Assembly (NCBI GenBank): GCA_016648135.1
Contig: JADDOH010014753.1
Location: 1 to 64,000, forward strand
Origin: Agrypnia vestita
Lineage: Eukaryota; Arthropoda; Insecta; Trichoptera; Phryganeidae
Direction of reading: 5' to 3'
Length of the DNA: 64,000 bases
The position numbers were made by a program, and so were the translations under genes. Positions 1 through 10,464 of this stretch are shown one piece after another. Position 1 is the stretch's first letter. Every line of letters starts with the position of its first letter. The notes beneath the pieces are model-generated. The model searched no databases and was not told where the DNA came from. It saw nothing but the letters and a program-made list of their open reading frames with translations.

Positions 1-347
1 TTTCTGTTGTTTAAATTTTTTATTCTTTCTTTCTATATAATTAATATGCCTTAGTATATCATAAATATTTATCATTACTGACATATTTCTGTTTGTTTAA
101 ATTTTTTATTCTTTCTTTCTATATAATTAATATGCCTTAGTATATCATAAATGTTTATCATTACTGACATATTTCTGTTTGTTTAAATTTTTTATTCTTT
201 CTTTCTATATAATTGATGTGCCTTAGTATATCATAAATATTTATCATTACTGACATATTCTGTTTGTTTAAATTTTTTATTCTTTCTTTCTATATAATTA
301 ATATGCCTTAGTATATCATAAATATTTATCATTACTGAAATATTTCT
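1..347. repeat. 86-bp tandem repeat, about four copies
   Basis: Four head-to-tail copies start near positions 1, 86, 172 and 257. Each unit contains TTTAAATTTTTTATTC and GCCTTAGTATATCATAAA. Copies differ by only a few substitutions and 1-bp indels, and the last decays after GAAATATTTC. The array starts at the window edge, so it may continue upstream. No coding potential is seen. Best described as a small AT-rich satellite or minisatellite. Confidence 0.95.
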
Positions 348-590
348 AAATGTGGAGACCTGTAATTGGCCATCTATATTGTATCAATGTTTTCTATGCT
401 TTTTTTGTGCTGTTGGTCTTCCATAAACATTAAATAAATAATTGTATCTGTGTTTTTATCCTCACAGAAAGTGTATAATTCTATCTTATTTTTAATTATT
501 ATAGATTTCTTTTATTGGACCTGGTGACATTTCTGTTTCCCCAAAATTTATTCAGTTTGACATATTGTCACAATAGTCTAAAAACAATGG
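348..590. other. AT-rich DNA, no feature seen
   Basis: No open frame, repeat or RNA motif could be supported here. Confidence 0.5.
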
Positions 591-960
591 TACCTTTGCA
601 TGAAAATCGATGCAAACGCGCGTGCGAGTCTTTTTTCTATGACAGCGGACTAACACCATAGAAAATGAAACCAGTAGGCGAGCAAAAGGTAGCGCGAATA
701 ACGTGTTCCACATACAGGCGAAGATTCTAGAAAACGAAAATAAAGTGTTCCACAGACGAGTGACTGATAATAATTAGTGCGAATTACGACATTTAATGTA
801 AATCAAAGAACGGTGCTCCGATTAAATTCGTGTCCAAATAATTAATTATAAATTATTATTAATTTTCAGTGTTTCATTTACGATAGATATTGTCACGATC
901 CCGTGACAATATCAATCGTATATTCAGTTATTTTTAATAAATTGATAATAATATAATAAA
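591..960 (+). repeat. LTR-like dispersed repeat, copy 1
   Basis: The segment contains GTGCTCCGATTAAATTCGTG followed by a CAGTGTTTCATT-like end. This module recurs near 2.9, 3.7, 4.7 and 54.4 kb in both orientations. A 12-bp inverted repeat (GATATTGTCACG, then its complement after ATC) lies at about 889-916. Recurrence and promoter-like modules in related copies suggest an LTR, but no matching LTR pair or gag-pol was found. Confidence 0.4.
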
Positions 961-1300
961 AAAATTTAGTAAATGGGCGTTTGAGTGCGCCGGGCGGCCA
1001 GGGACCGGTATCTAAAATTGGCGATCTGCTAAACCCAGAGGGATTTCGCTAACTGTAATCTAATCATTCTAAACTCATCCTAGAGTTGTAATAAATCCCC
1101 GCGCGGGTCACACATTTCTCGAGCCTTTTATAATTCTACCCAATTTTTGCTACAAAAAGAGATCGACAGCTTTCCGCTAAAACGTTGTAACCGTTGATAT
1201 TCGTAATACGTTAATTTATTAAGAAATAAATATGAAATATATATAACACCTAAAAGAGTCTAATAGAGTAGATCTTTGCTTTTAATAAAGCAACAGAATT
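961..1300. other. Unassigned DNA next to LTR-like repeat
   Basis: Moderately GC-rich sequence (around 980-1130) that could be internal sequence of the neighbouring LTR-like element. No primer-binding site or open frame could be shown. Confidence 0.3.
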
Positions 1301-1313
1301 AGTAAGTGTGGGT

Positions 1314-1356
1314 CATGCGTACAACGTACGCACGACTCGTATGCGTACAACGTACG
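1314..1356. repeat. Direct repeat ATGCGTACAACGTACG x2
   Basis: The 16-mer occurs twice about 26 bp apart, and each copy is nearly self-complementary (CGTACAACGTACG). Confidence 0.8.
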
Positions 1357-1461
1357 TTACGCCCACTATTTCAATTGTTTTTCTTAAATGGAAAAACTTA
1401 AACATTGAAGTAATTTTATTTTTAATGGTGACAAACTCGCACAGGACAAAGTCGCAATGTC

Positions 1462-1555
1462 AAAGCCGCGCAAAACCATCCCACGCAAAACAATCCCGTC
1501 AAAGCCGCGCAAAACCATCCCACGCAAATCAATCCCGACAATGCCGCGACGACAT
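1462..1555. repeat. Short tandem repeat, about 44-bp unit, two copies
   Basis: CAAAGCCGCGCAAAACCATC followed by CCACGCAAA occurs twice, with a third decayed start near 1540. This repeat produces the apparent low-complexity open frame here (repeated SRAKPSHA), which is not considered a gene. Confidence 0.85.
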
Positions 1556-1588
1556 AGATTATAAAATTAATGAATAAAATGAAAAAAA

Positions 1589-1656
1589 ATGAATATAATT
1601 AAACTAGTTAACTTTGTTCACACCACTAAAAAGTTAACTAGTTTAATTATATTCAT
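1589..1656. repeat. Perfect 27-bp inverted repeat
   Basis: Arms 1589-1615 and 1630-1656 are perfectly complementary around a 14-nt spacer; each contains AAACTAGTTAA or its complement. Could be a MITE remnant or a cruciform-forming site. Confidence 0.9.
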
Positions 1657-2392
1657 AATGAATAACCACAAAGTTATAGCAAAATACAACAGTATAGAAA
1701 AAAAAGAGTTATGTGATTATTAATTTTTATTGTAATAATGACCAAATCATGGCGAATTATTTAATAATACATAATCATCCACTGTTATTTTTTTTTTAAT
1801 TTATCAATTATTTTTTTTTACATCTCAGACCCACAAAACTTCACATTGATATTTGTCTGTAGAATTTGTACTTAACATGAATATTGAATGTTTCAGGGCT
1901 CTAGCTGGTAATGAAGTTTAAAATCAATTGTGAAAAAGCAATCACAAGATTCCACCACAAATAGACAAAGAGATTTAAATAATAACATGTAAACACGAAC
2001 AAAGCCCAAACTAAAAAGAAAAGGTTATTAAAATGAAATGGAGTTAAAGCAAAGAAAAAGAATCATAATATAGGGCTTCACCGAAAACATCTGATTATCC
2101 ATAGGGGAAGAGGTAACTTAAACCTTATAAATAAGTCGATTATACGTGGTACATTATCCACCGTTTGATAACGGCCTTACAAGCGGAACACTTAACCTAC
2201 AGAACTGAATAATAATATTTATAAAAATTTAAATTTCATCAAAAATAAACAAACTTTACACAAAATATAACTTAACATAAATTAATTAAATGAGAAATAG
2301 AAATAAAAATAAAAATTGCACCGTATAATCAGTATCGAGTGCAAATAGCCAAATAGCCATTTCCCTGAGGGAAAAATGAAAAGGAAAATACA
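1657..2392. other. AT-rich DNA with a LINE 3'-end scrap
   Basis: No gene seen. At about 1820-1860 the stretch ACATCTCAGACCCACAAAAC recurs almost unchanged at 23865-23905 inside a LINE 3' UTR, so a short decayed copy of that LINE tail lies here on the minus strand. The rest is unassigned. Confidence 0.5.
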
Positions 2393-2740
2393 TCACAAAC
2401 ATGCAAGGACTCGCTCTTTGTATTTTGTTAAATTGACTTTTTGTCGGATGCGACGTTTTGCGGGGAGAACGTTCGGGATGATAAATGTACCGGTCGGATC
2501 AAAAAACCCACCGCGCCGCGTGCTCTGAAGCGGTTTCTCGGGGTTTTTGCATTCTGAAAGCCAGCAGCGCCACGCCTCGAGCCATTCCATTTTGTCCAAA
2601 CCAACGCCATCCCTTGTTACTGCACTTTGGAACCGAAATAATCGACATTCGAATAATTCTCGCCGTTCGTACGTTGCTCGAAATTATATTGTCGCTAGAC
2701 ATGGGAGGCAAATGGGACACTGAAAACTAAATTTATTAAT
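2393..2740. other. CpG-containing single-copy-looking segment
   Basis: Richer in G+C and CpG than its surroundings and not repeated elsewhere in the window. Short open frames overlap on both strands with no homology signal. Could be conserved non-coding or decayed exon sequence; no call is justified. Confidence 0.3.
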
Positions 2741-3059
2741 CAATTAGAAAAGACAGATAGATATTCGGCGCGAGTACCTACCGACTTGTGAAAAGTTTTC
2801 TAGTGCGGATCTGAGCAATTTAAGCTACATGCATCAGTATATGAGACAAGTTTTTCAGGAACGATTATAAGTGCGAAATTGGATAATTCGTGTGTGAAAT
2901 GTTCTAGGAACATTTAGAGTTCTTTTAAGAGCAAGGCCCCGATTAAATTCATGTCCAGTTACTTTTTGGAAATAAATATAAAAGTTTAATTCGTTTTTAG
3001 TGTATTATATTAAATAACACATTCTTATTGTGAAGGTGCAATTTCAGAACAAAGTTCTG

Positions 3060-3225
3060 TGAATTTTAAAGAAAAAATATATTAATCAATTAGAAAAGAC
3101 ATACAGAAAAATCATATGAACCGAAAATATTAAAAATATATATCGAACCACGGATCTCCCCCTATCCGGGCAGGTGTGTTAACCAATTTCGCTATATCGG
3201 CCTCGTACATTTCGGTCAATATATC
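3060..3225 (-). repeat. tRNA-headed SINE, family A, copy 1
   Basis: On the minus strand the head reads GAGGCCGATATAGCG, then an anticodon-like arm, then CCGTGGTTCGA resembling a pol III B box. The tail contains GACATACAGA complement and a TTAATCAATTAG module. It shares the flank AAGGTCGATATATTGAC with other family A copies. Mutations in the cloverleaf argue against a functional tRNA. Confidence 0.7.
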
Positions 3226-3479
3226 GACCTTATATGTACGTCTCTTATTATATAAATTCACAGAACTTTGTTCTGAAATTGTAATTTCACAATAAAAATG
3301 TGTTCTTTAATATGTGTGTCGTATAGTTTCCCAAATTAAAATGAATTAAAGATTTGAATCTAGCGTCCTCTAGCGGCAGATACACAAAGTAATTAGTGAA
3401 TATCGAATAACCAAAAAATGGATAGCTAATAATGGATGATATGTATTGATCAATTTATAATAAGACACTAATTAATAAT

Positions 3480-3650
3480 ATAAGGTCGATATATTGACGG
3501 AAATGTACGAGGCCGCTATAGCGTAATTGGTAAATGTATCTTCTCCGGATAGGAGGAGATCCGTGGTTCAAATTCCGGTAGCAAACAAATATTTTTTGTT
3601 GATATGATTTTTCTGTATGTCTTTTCTAATGGATTAATATATTTGGTATT
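3480..3650 (+). repeat. tRNA-headed SINE, family A, copy 2
   Basis: Begins AAGGTCGATATATTGACGG and has a tRNA-like head GGCCGCTATAGCG with a B-box-like GTGGTTCAAATTCC. It is the inverse partner of the 3060-3225 copy in the surrounding palindrome. Confidence 0.7.
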
Positions 3651-4259
3651 AAAAATTCACAGAACTTTGTTCTGAAATTGCAATTCACAATTAGAACGTG
3701 TTTTTTTAATATAATACACTAAAAACTAATAGAAGTTTTATTTTTATTCCCAAAAAGTCACAGTTAATCGGGACAATGTTCTTAAATGAACTCTTAATGT
3801 TCCTAGAATATTTCACACACCAATTATCCAATTCGCACTTATTATCGCTTCTGAATAACGTGTCTCATATACTGATTCACGTAACTTAAATTTCTGAGGT
3901 CCGCACTAGAAAACTTATCACACGTCGGTAGGTACTCGCGCCGAATATCTGTCGCTCAGTCACTCAAGCTGCGCAATTTCGCTTGCCTGTGCACTTCAAA
4001 GGCGTTTGTTGAATTATTGTTTTGTTTGATTTTATTAAAATACGCATATACGATTTTATTAAAATACACAAATACCTCTCAGTACTGCGACTGTCAAAAA
4101 AAATTCTACCTCGTTGTAATCTTTAAAAAGCATGTTCTTATTTTTACATGTTCTACTAGCTGTAACCCGTCAAAAATGACCTTAAAATTAAAAAGAAATT
4201 ATAAAAAAAAGCATAAATAAATTAAATTAAATGCATAAATTGCATCCCCATCTCAAATC

Positions 4260-4720
4260 GCTTCAACAGCTCAAACGATAGACTCCATCTTCAGAAATAC
4301 GCCAACACAATGGTGTATCTCCTTGCTTCTGTCGTGTTTCCTTCACGTTCAACAAACCCTTCCACACTCTTATTGATCGAATCTCCGCGGAATCAATTGT
4401 TCCGAAATTTTGCTGGCGCGCATATGACACCGCTATCGAATTGCGGTTCTCTTGAGAGCTCCGCTTTTCCGATAGTGGTGTACAAACCGCTACTGAGCTC
4501 AATTTGCCACCGGAATCGATCAAGCCTTATTTGCTTGCTACGTACTAGAGACGTCAATGCTAAATCGACATTTCAATTCTAGTGATTTTCAGAATACCGG
4601 CAAATACCGTCACTAAATCGTGGTCGTGGGAGGCAAATGACTCAAATAAGTTAAATTATTATTAATTTACTTAAATCACTGGACATGAATTTAACTGGAG
4701 GTCGCACCAATCGCTTATCT
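4260..4720 (-). repeat. LTR-like repeat with internal open frame, minus strand
   Basis: Around 4685-4715 the minus strand carries the AAATTCATGTCCAG module seen in other LTR-like copies. Downstream of it, 4523-4263 (-) is an 86-codon open frame with no recognisable domain. It could be a gag fragment or chance. No Cys-His zinc knuckle is visible. Confidence 0.35.
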
Positions 4721-4854
4721 ATGTAACACTTTATATTCTTCTGTTGAATATTAGCACCTTAACTTATTTCCGAACAATCCATACTTATTTTTTCAATTGA
4801 TTCAGCAATATGGTTTTTCTGAATTTGCAAATCATTTTTTTTTATTTTAGGAAT

Positions 4855-5176
4855 CCCAACAGTACAATTTATTATAATAGCAAAACGTATTGGATAGTTG
4901 GTAGACCAATTATAGAGATCCACGGCATAAAAATATTAAGTCAAGCAATAAAGAAAACATATATTAAATAGAGTGATAGGAGTGGGAGTTAGAGGGGGAA
5001 GTGGAGTGAGGTGTATGGGATTGTGGCTGAGTGGAGTGTCTGTGTATTCTGTTTGTGACGTATATGTATATAGATATGGGGTATGTACAAAGAGTGATGC
5101 GAGTTTGGCTGTAGTGTGTGTATGATGATGGTCGGTCTCAGTTAATCCGGTGAAGATATAGAAACAAGTAATATTA
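4855..5176 (-). mobile_element. LINE-A 3' UTR, 5'-truncated copy
   Basis: On the minus strand this matches, with scattered substitutions, the 3' UTR of the LINE at 28.6-30.3 kb. Shared landmarks are GGATTAACTGAGACCGACC, the Ser-rich CCACTCAGCCACAATCCCA stretch and the ATGCCGTGGATCTCTATAAT end. The copy begins at 5176 and ends in A-rich sequence near 4855. It has no coding part and is a typical dead-on-arrival LINE copy. Confidence 0.85.
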
Positions 5177-5505
5177 GCGGTTTAAATACGATTTTTAGAT
5201 GAGCTGAGAAAATGATCACGGTTTTGATAAAAATTTAGGACTTTCTATTTTACACATAAATAATTTTGGTCTGAAAATGAATAATTTAGAATCATTAAAA
5301 ATTAGTAATGTACAATACAAAACATGTAATAGAAAACAAAATATTGTTAATAATCAATTAAATTTAACTATTAGCACAATTCTAAAAAAAAATCCAATAA
5401 TTGCGAGTAATCAAGAACTTTAGCAATAATATTTTAAAAATAAATTTTCAAATAATTTAGAAAAACAAAAAACAAAAGACATTATTCATTTTGATATTTT
5501 GATGA
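5177..5505. other. AT-rich segment upstream of hammerhead motif
   Basis: No open frame seen. It may be the body of a decayed Penelope-like UTR because it directly precedes a hammerhead motif, but no coding residue supports this. Confidence 0.3.
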
Positions 5506-5510
5506 TGAGG

Positions 5511-5552
5511 ACACCCTGACGATGGAAAGGTGTTTCCGAAACATGTAGGTGT
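5511..5552 (+). ncRNA. Type I hammerhead ribozyme motif, well formed
   Basis: Stem I is ACACC (5511-5515) pairing with GGTGT (5548-5552). The core is CTGACGA (5516-5522), then one unpaired U, stem II GGAAA-GGTG-TTTCC, then GAAA. Stem III is minimal (AC-AT-GT) and the cleavage-site base is A5547. Hammerheads with very short stem III are known from Penelope-like retroelements, where they may act as dimers. All core bases expected are present apart from the extra base after CTGANGA, which every copy in this window has. Confidence 0.7.
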
Positions 5553-5635
5553 AATTTATCAAATAATTTAAGTAGATTTATTCAAATAATATAATCAATA
5601 TTTTTAATCCTTAGTTATATTTTGAAATTTTTTTA

Positions 5636-6025
5636 ATGATATACCCGCTCAAGGCTACAGGCCGCCGAGATGGGATTTCTACGAGGAATGGTAGGAGTTA
5701 CCAGAAGGGACACAATCAGATATACGCAAATAAGATAATGTCTCGAGGTAGAATCCTTATTGACGTTTATCGAGAAATCACAGTTACGGTGGCTGGGACA
5801 TATCTTGCGGATGCCGGCAGATAGACTGCCAAACCGGTTATTCCAGGCAAGGCAAAAGACCAGGGGGTCGTCCTAGGAGGAGTTACCTGAAACGATTGTA
5901 AGTTGCAACTAAGTTGGGCTGACGTGGAGAGCGAAATCCAAGCCAGGAAAAGTTGGAACCTCCTATACGGTGCAGGGACCCCGACCCAATAGGATAAGGG
6001 GTAAAAAAAGAAGAAGATAACTCCC
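5636..6025 (+). pseudogene. LINE C-terminal fragment (non-LTR retrotransposon)
   Basis: Conceptual translation in shifting frames gives the tail of a non-LTR retrotransposon ORF2: GFLRGMVGVTRRD, then a disrupted segment, then SQLRWLGHILRMPADRLPNR, then GLTW. The segment QLRWLGHILRM resembles the end of RTE/L1-type ORF2 proteins. Stops and frameshifts occur, and no reverse-transcriptase core is present. It ends in a GAAGAAGA tail at about 6017. Confidence 0.7.
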
Positions 6026-6180
6026 ACAGAGACGAAGCTATATTACATGGGATACGTGTATGGAAGAATGTTTTTAAAGGGTAGCCCGGAGCTTATGATC
6101 TGTATGAGCTGGCTTTAAGGATCACTTTACACAATGCAACGTTCACCAATTCTACCATAAAAACATCCACGCATTATCAA
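6026..6180 (-). repeat. Rep-A copy (minus)
   Basis: Complement contains GTGAACGTTGCATTGTG, GTGATCCTTAAAGCCAGC and a GTCTCTGTGGGAG-like end. Rep-A is the commonest dispersed repeat in this window. Confidence 0.75.
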
Positions 6181-6330
6181 AGTTTTGAAAGTTTTATATA
6201 TGTTTTAAATCACTTTCTTTCATACATTCGTATGGACCATGCTAGAGACATCTGTAGTATAGTCCTTTCCATGACATAGTTAGTATACGTAGATTTTGCA
6301 GCTGGTAATAATACCTCTATATTTGTATTT

Positions 6331-6565
6331 CGGAATATTTTGAGAGTTTTCAAATTTTTTCAAGAACACAATACTGGATTTAATCTCCAGGAGGACATCA
6401 TTAATCAAGATATATTACAGATGTCTCATGAGACTAAGCTACTTTTTAATTTGGTAAAGTAGGTATAGAAGTCTTTTTGGGTATCAATAGGGCTTATGAT
6501 CTACCTTATGGCTGGCTTAAATGATCACTTTTCACAATGTAACGTTCACCAATTCCACCCATGAT
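6331..6565 (-). repeat. Rep-A copy (minus), long
   Basis: Contains the full set of Rep-A landmarks in complement: GTGAACGTTACATTGTG, GTGATCATTTAAGCCAGC, AGACATCTGTAATATATC, and the AACACAATACTGG end module. Confidence 0.8.
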
Positions 6566-6659
6566 AGACGTAAGTCATACTGATTTAGAACACACAGATA
6601 TAAAACTTTCAAAACTTGATTATGTGTGGATTTTCTTGCAGTGAACTAATCTAATTAAT

Positions 6660-7890
6660 AATTATCCCTCTGTGGACGAAATCCAGTAATTTTGTACTTA
6701 ATATAAATATATAATAATATTATTTAAAATATTTTTTGTTAAGTATTAGTTTTTATCGGTCTAATGAAGAATATAATTGTTTTCAAATCCAATTAGTTAA
6801 ATTATATTAACTCAAGTGGTCAATTTGGTCTTGACAGTTAACTCTGATTACTATAAATTTATAAAAATAATTTATTTTAGAAGTAGTCTTCTCGTAACAG
6901 TTCCGAAACACTCTATTCGGAACTGTTCCGTGATATTTATGTATTACCATCCCTAGCGAGGACCAGATTTTATACATTTATGGTTAAACCTAGTGATGGA
7001 TTGGTTGTCTTTGACATATCTAGGGGTTGGGTGATGTGATTGCTCTCTGTGTCACGGAAACCCTATCAGAAAACACTCGATTCCCATCGCGGGAGGGAAT
7101 AAAGGGAAAAAGCCGCCATTTCTAAATTCTGTTATTCGATCAAAGTGGTGTACACAGTGGTACGTATATTTATATCGACAGTCATCATAACTAATGGAAA
7201 TATTAATCATTTATATTCCAACGCGGCTTTACGAAAAGCGTGCCGAATTTTTTTAAAGCTTTTGAAAATTCATTTAAATATACTATTTTTGAACTGAAAA
7301 GTAACATCCCTTATTAGAACGTGAGTTGAAGAATGTATGTGGAGTATAACAGCGAAGGCAGCAATATTTAAAAAAAAATCAATGCAGTTATCGAGGATTG
7401 CTAATTTATAATGTACTGAATTCAAGATTTTATGGAAAACATAGCCTATACATTTATAGGAAACATAATTTTGGATTGGATAGATACATAAAATCATAAT
7501 ACATTTTAAATTAGTTATCATCGATGACTGCATTCAAAACATTTTTTTAATTTTTTGGACATTGCTGCTTTTGGTTTTATACCCCACATATATAATATAT
7601 CTTTACTGATTCTCCAAAAGATGGAAAGTAAGAATATATGTGTATCATATCAGAGGATAATTAATGATAATTATAATATTCGAGGATAAGAACGAATATT
7701 CATTATATTAAAAGGTGAGTATGATTATTCGTCACATTCAAGATTATGTAAGAATATTCGATATATTTCATATTTTAAGAAACTATTTTTTAGCCATCTA
7801 TGGTCATGGTCGTGGTCGATCGGACAAATTATACCTACATAGATGTCGCCGGTAGTAACGATACCTAAAAATCACATTTAAAGATAATTT
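6660..7890. other. AT-rich gene-free stretch with one hairpin
   Basis: No gene found. An 11-bp inverted repeat (ACAGTTCCGAA / TTCGGAACTGT) lies at about 6897-6926. The CG-containing stretch 6950-7110 is not repeated elsewhere in the window. Confidence 0.45.
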
Positions 7891-8026
7891 CTTCTTCAAA
7901 AACAGCAAAATAATTTTGTGGTAACATTAGTAGTATAATTAATAAAAATAAATTCAATTTTCACTACAATACAATACAATTCAATACAAAAGTGGTGAAA
8001 ACTAAGTTTATTTTTATTAATTATAT
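7891..8026. mobile_element. Short Penelope-type 3'-UTR palindrome
   Basis: The left half starts CTTCTTCAAAAACAGC and is the inverse of the 3' UTR tail seen at 12417 and 35190. The right half ends AGTGGTGAAAACTAAG plus TTTATT, matching 16591-16618. Arms about 7938-7970 and 7990-8023 pair. The 9-mer TAAAGATAA flanks both sides (about 7879-7887 and 8026-8034), consistent with a target-site duplication. No hammerhead core remains. Confidence 0.6.
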
Positions 8027-8199
8027 AAAGATAACTAATAATTTGTATCAACACGGCATTTCGTTAAATACATTATTAAATAGATCGTGTGGATGGTGCA
8101 TGTGTTTGTGAATGTGTTAAAATGTATTTTTGTGTATAGGATTTAAGAGGTGGATTTGCTGAGGATAAAACTAAGCAATAGTTGGGTTTTTTTAAAGTG

Positions 8200-8370
8200 T
8201 GCCAAAACCAAATTTTTATTAATCAATTAGAAAGACGTACACAAAAATAAAAATCAACGAAAAAATATGGCTACTACCCGAATCGAACCCGGGCCACCTT
8301 GCTTTCCGGGCAAGTATGCTACCATTACACCATATCAGCCCCGTACTATTCCGTCAATATATCGACCTTA
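8200..8370 (-). repeat. tRNA-headed SINE, family A, copy 3
   Basis: Minus strand reads GGCTGATATGGTGTAATGG, then an anticodon-like arm, then GGCCCGGGTTCGATTC, a good pol III B box; A-box-like TGGTGTAATGG is also present. The flank is GGTCGATATATTGACGGA. The head pairs poorly at the anticodon loop (no U33), so this is a SINE and not a tRNA gene. The TTAATCAATTAGAAAGAC tail follows. Confidence 0.75.
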
Positions 8371-8960
8371 TCTGTAAGTTTCATTTTGATGTTTGATGTG
8401 TAACATCTTTCCTCTCGCTTTCCTGCAATCTGTGGCAGTGATTTTTTTTTTAAAGATGGCAAAGCGCCATCAAAATGTCCAGCAAGTGCCATCATAGCCA
8501 GCCCTTCTGATTTTGTATATATGTTACGTGGCTGGTGTCAAGCGTGTGGATGTTGTAACTTTGATATATTTTGGCTTATAACTTCAAAACTATTCGATAA
8601 ATACTTCATTTTTTTTTACATATATATAAACAATAACTACCCTTAAGGATTTACATTCTCAAATCTTATATAATTTATGTGATTATTTTTAGATATTTAT
8701 TCAAAGTTTTCATGCAATATGCATGGTGGCACATCACCGCCATCTATGAAAACACATATCCAAACACATATCTAAACAAAATGCGTATGCAGAAATATAC
8801 GGTACCTACCTGGTGCGGAAAAATAAATGCACATACATAGTCTTTACTTGTATTTACTAATTAATAAAAACATAGCTTTTTTTAAATTTTGATGTTAATT
8901 TCTGTTGTTGTACTATTGATATTTTTAGTTGTGAGATGTCAATATGCTACTACTGTAAGG
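8371..8960. other. AT-rich gene-free stretch
   Basis: No supported feature. Confidence 0.45.
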
Positions 8961-8984
8961 CTCGCTCGTTGTTTTATTCTATAT

Positions 8985-9075
8985 GTCTTTCTAATTGATA
9001 AATAAAAATTTGGTTTTGTTCTTAACTTAGTTCTTAAAGATTGCAACTTCACAATAAGAGTGTATTCTTTAATAT
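8985..9075 (+). repeat. SINE family A tail fragment
   Basis: TGTCTTTCTAATTGATAAAT and the following AAAATTTGG are the inverse of 8203-8245. The following GCAACTTCACAATAAGAG module also occurs at 3045 and 3290. Together with 8200-8370 it forms a widely spaced inverted pair. Confidence 0.65.
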
Positions 9076-9465
9076 AATAAGTACGATACATTATACAATT
9101 TAATTTAAAATAAGATTATACTACAATCAAATAAACGGTCGACCTGTATTTGGTTAAAAATCAAAGATTCGCTCAGATAGGAGCCATTAATTAAGGTCGT
9201 GTCCCCAAGCCTTTTACGAATTTATTAGGATCGTGTCCTTCTATACCCTGGTGGGGTCGTCTGAGATGGACCAGATACAGTCAGAGATTTATTCATGGAA
9301 GCCCACTTCGAAAATAATACATACCTGTATTCAAAATAAAGATTCAAAAAAAAATATATATATATATATTGTAAATTTTCATTAATTTAGCTACAACCGG
9401 TTTCTATAGCACTGCGGACGCTCACTAATTGGCGCTTACACTGAATACATAAGAATATACTACAG

Positions 9466-9505
9466 CCCGTCAAATAACTAATATATACATTAGTTATTTG
9501 ACGGG
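9466..9505. repeat. Perfect 17-bp inverted repeat
   Basis: CCCGTCAAATAACTAAT at 9466-9482 pairs with 9489-9505 around a 6-nt loop. Confidence 0.9.
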
Positions 9506-9587
9506 GTGGTTGATGTGCAGTGGATGGTAGTTTCGCGATGCGGCACGGAGATGACCTTTAATGAAAAAATTGTCAACCTGACGACGT

Positions 9588-9720
9588 ATGAGTAGGACCG
9601 ATATGGGAGCTTTCGAACGTAAAACAGTCCTGGTTATGCGGTGGGCGTCCATTCACTGTACAGTGAATAATAGGGATTTTGTGTGGAAGAAAGATTCCCA
9701 CCCTACCGGAAGAAACCTTA
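9588..9720 (+). repeat. Dispersed repeat 'GGACCGAT' copy
   Basis: GAGTAGGACCGATATGGGAG and the following AAAACAGTCCTGG / GCGGTGGG modules recur near 19890 and 20190. A perfect 18-bp palindrome ATTCACTGTACAGTGAAT lies at 9652-9669. Nature unknown. Confidence 0.55.
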
Positions 9721-9784
9721 CGTATTCGGTGCGCGTGAAAATACATTTTAAAGGTAACTTCTTTCAAAAAAGATGTGTTTATTT

Positions 9785-9957
9785 AATTGAATTTGGCGAT
9801 CCAAATTCTGTACAACCAATTTTTTATACTAACAATAAATTAAAGAATCATATTTTATTAATATATATTAAATAACAAGGATAAGAATGATATTTAAGAA
9901 AAATGTTTTTTTAATTAATTTGTAATGATTACAATCATTTTTATATAGGTAAGACTA
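9785..9957 (+). pseudogene. Penelope-like (PLE-2 type) fragment, 5' part
   Basis: Translates in broken frames to QPIFYTNNKLKNHI and then LICND...HFYIGK. These match the linker and the start of the GIY-YIG endonuclease of the element at 35.2-36.3 kb ([24 protein letters not shown]). The fragment breaks off just after the FYIG motif, where a LINE fragment begins. Confidence 0.75.
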
Positions 9958-10450
9958 GCGGTATATAATGGCGTTCTAGTGCCAATTCTAATGTATTGAA
10001 GTGAAGCTTGGAATTGCAAAAAAGAAACGAAAGTAGACTGAATGCGTGGAAATGTGGTCACTGAGGTGCTTGTGTGAAAAATCTTTCGTCGATAGAGTGA
10101 GAAATGAACTAATTAGAAGCGAATATAATACTGGCTGTAGTGTGGTAGACAGAATAAAGAAAGGAGTGCTGAGATGGTTTGGTCATATAGAAGGTATGAG
10201 CGAGAAAAGGATGGTCAAGAAAATATATGGGGAGTGCAGAAGGCAACTGGAATAGAGTGCGTCCGCGAAAGACCTCGCATGATTAGATACTACAAGTATT
10301 GGGAATCGCCCTGTTAAGAGCCTCAATAAACGTAGAATTTGCATGAGAAGATGTATGAATGTAGCCGAAACAAAGTATGCCAAGGTAGAAAAGAATATGT
10401 GGGTCTAGCCTCTCTGCTTAGGGGGCAAGGAAACGGCGTGATGGTCTAAA
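9958..10450 (+). pseudogene. RTE-like LINE C-terminus inserted in PLE fragment
   Basis: Encodes, with frameshifts, CLCEKSFVDRVRNELIRSEY, then KKGVLRWFGHIEGMSEKRMVK, then a decayed tail. LRWFGHIE and DRVRNE are typical of the C-terminal part of RTE-type ORF2. The 3' end is GGAAACGGCGTGATGGT, shared with the copies at 25.6 and 32.4 kb. It sits between two parts of a Penelope endonuclease, so it inserted later. Confidence 0.75.
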
Positions 10451-10464
10451 AATTGATATTAGCA

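Larger units (their letters stand above)
2755..3955. repeat. 1.2-kb imperfect palindrome of LTR-like and SINE modules
   Basis: The left half is the inverse of the right half around about 3355. Outer parts (about 2755-3010 and 3705-3955) are LTR-like modules containing CGCGAGTACCTACCG and its complement. Inner parts (about 3060-3225 and 3480-3650) are tRNA-headed SINE copies in opposite orientation. A third copy of an inner module sits at 3253-3312 in the right-hand orientation. The order A-B-B'-A' points to inverted duplication of an already composite unit, or inverted insertion of two such units. Confidence 0.8.

Noticed and set aside
1..347. CRISPR-like array
   Set aside because: The repeats are directly adjacent without unique spacers, and the genome is eukaryotic.
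1308..1577. 89-codon open frame with repeated SRAKPSHA
   Set aside because: Produced by a two-copy tandem repeat and preceding direct repeats; no gene signal.
8275..8345. Possible tRNA gene (good B box, tRNA-like head)
   Set aside because: Anticodon loop lacks U33, the acceptor stem pairs poorly, and flanks are shared with other copies, so it is a tRNA-headed SINE. The same holds for the heads at 3.1, 3.5, 47.8, 49.0, 57.5 and 60.4 kb.
9570..9620. CTGACGACG resembling a hammerhead start
   Set aside because: No stem II closing onto GAAA; the nearby CGAACG does not complete the core.
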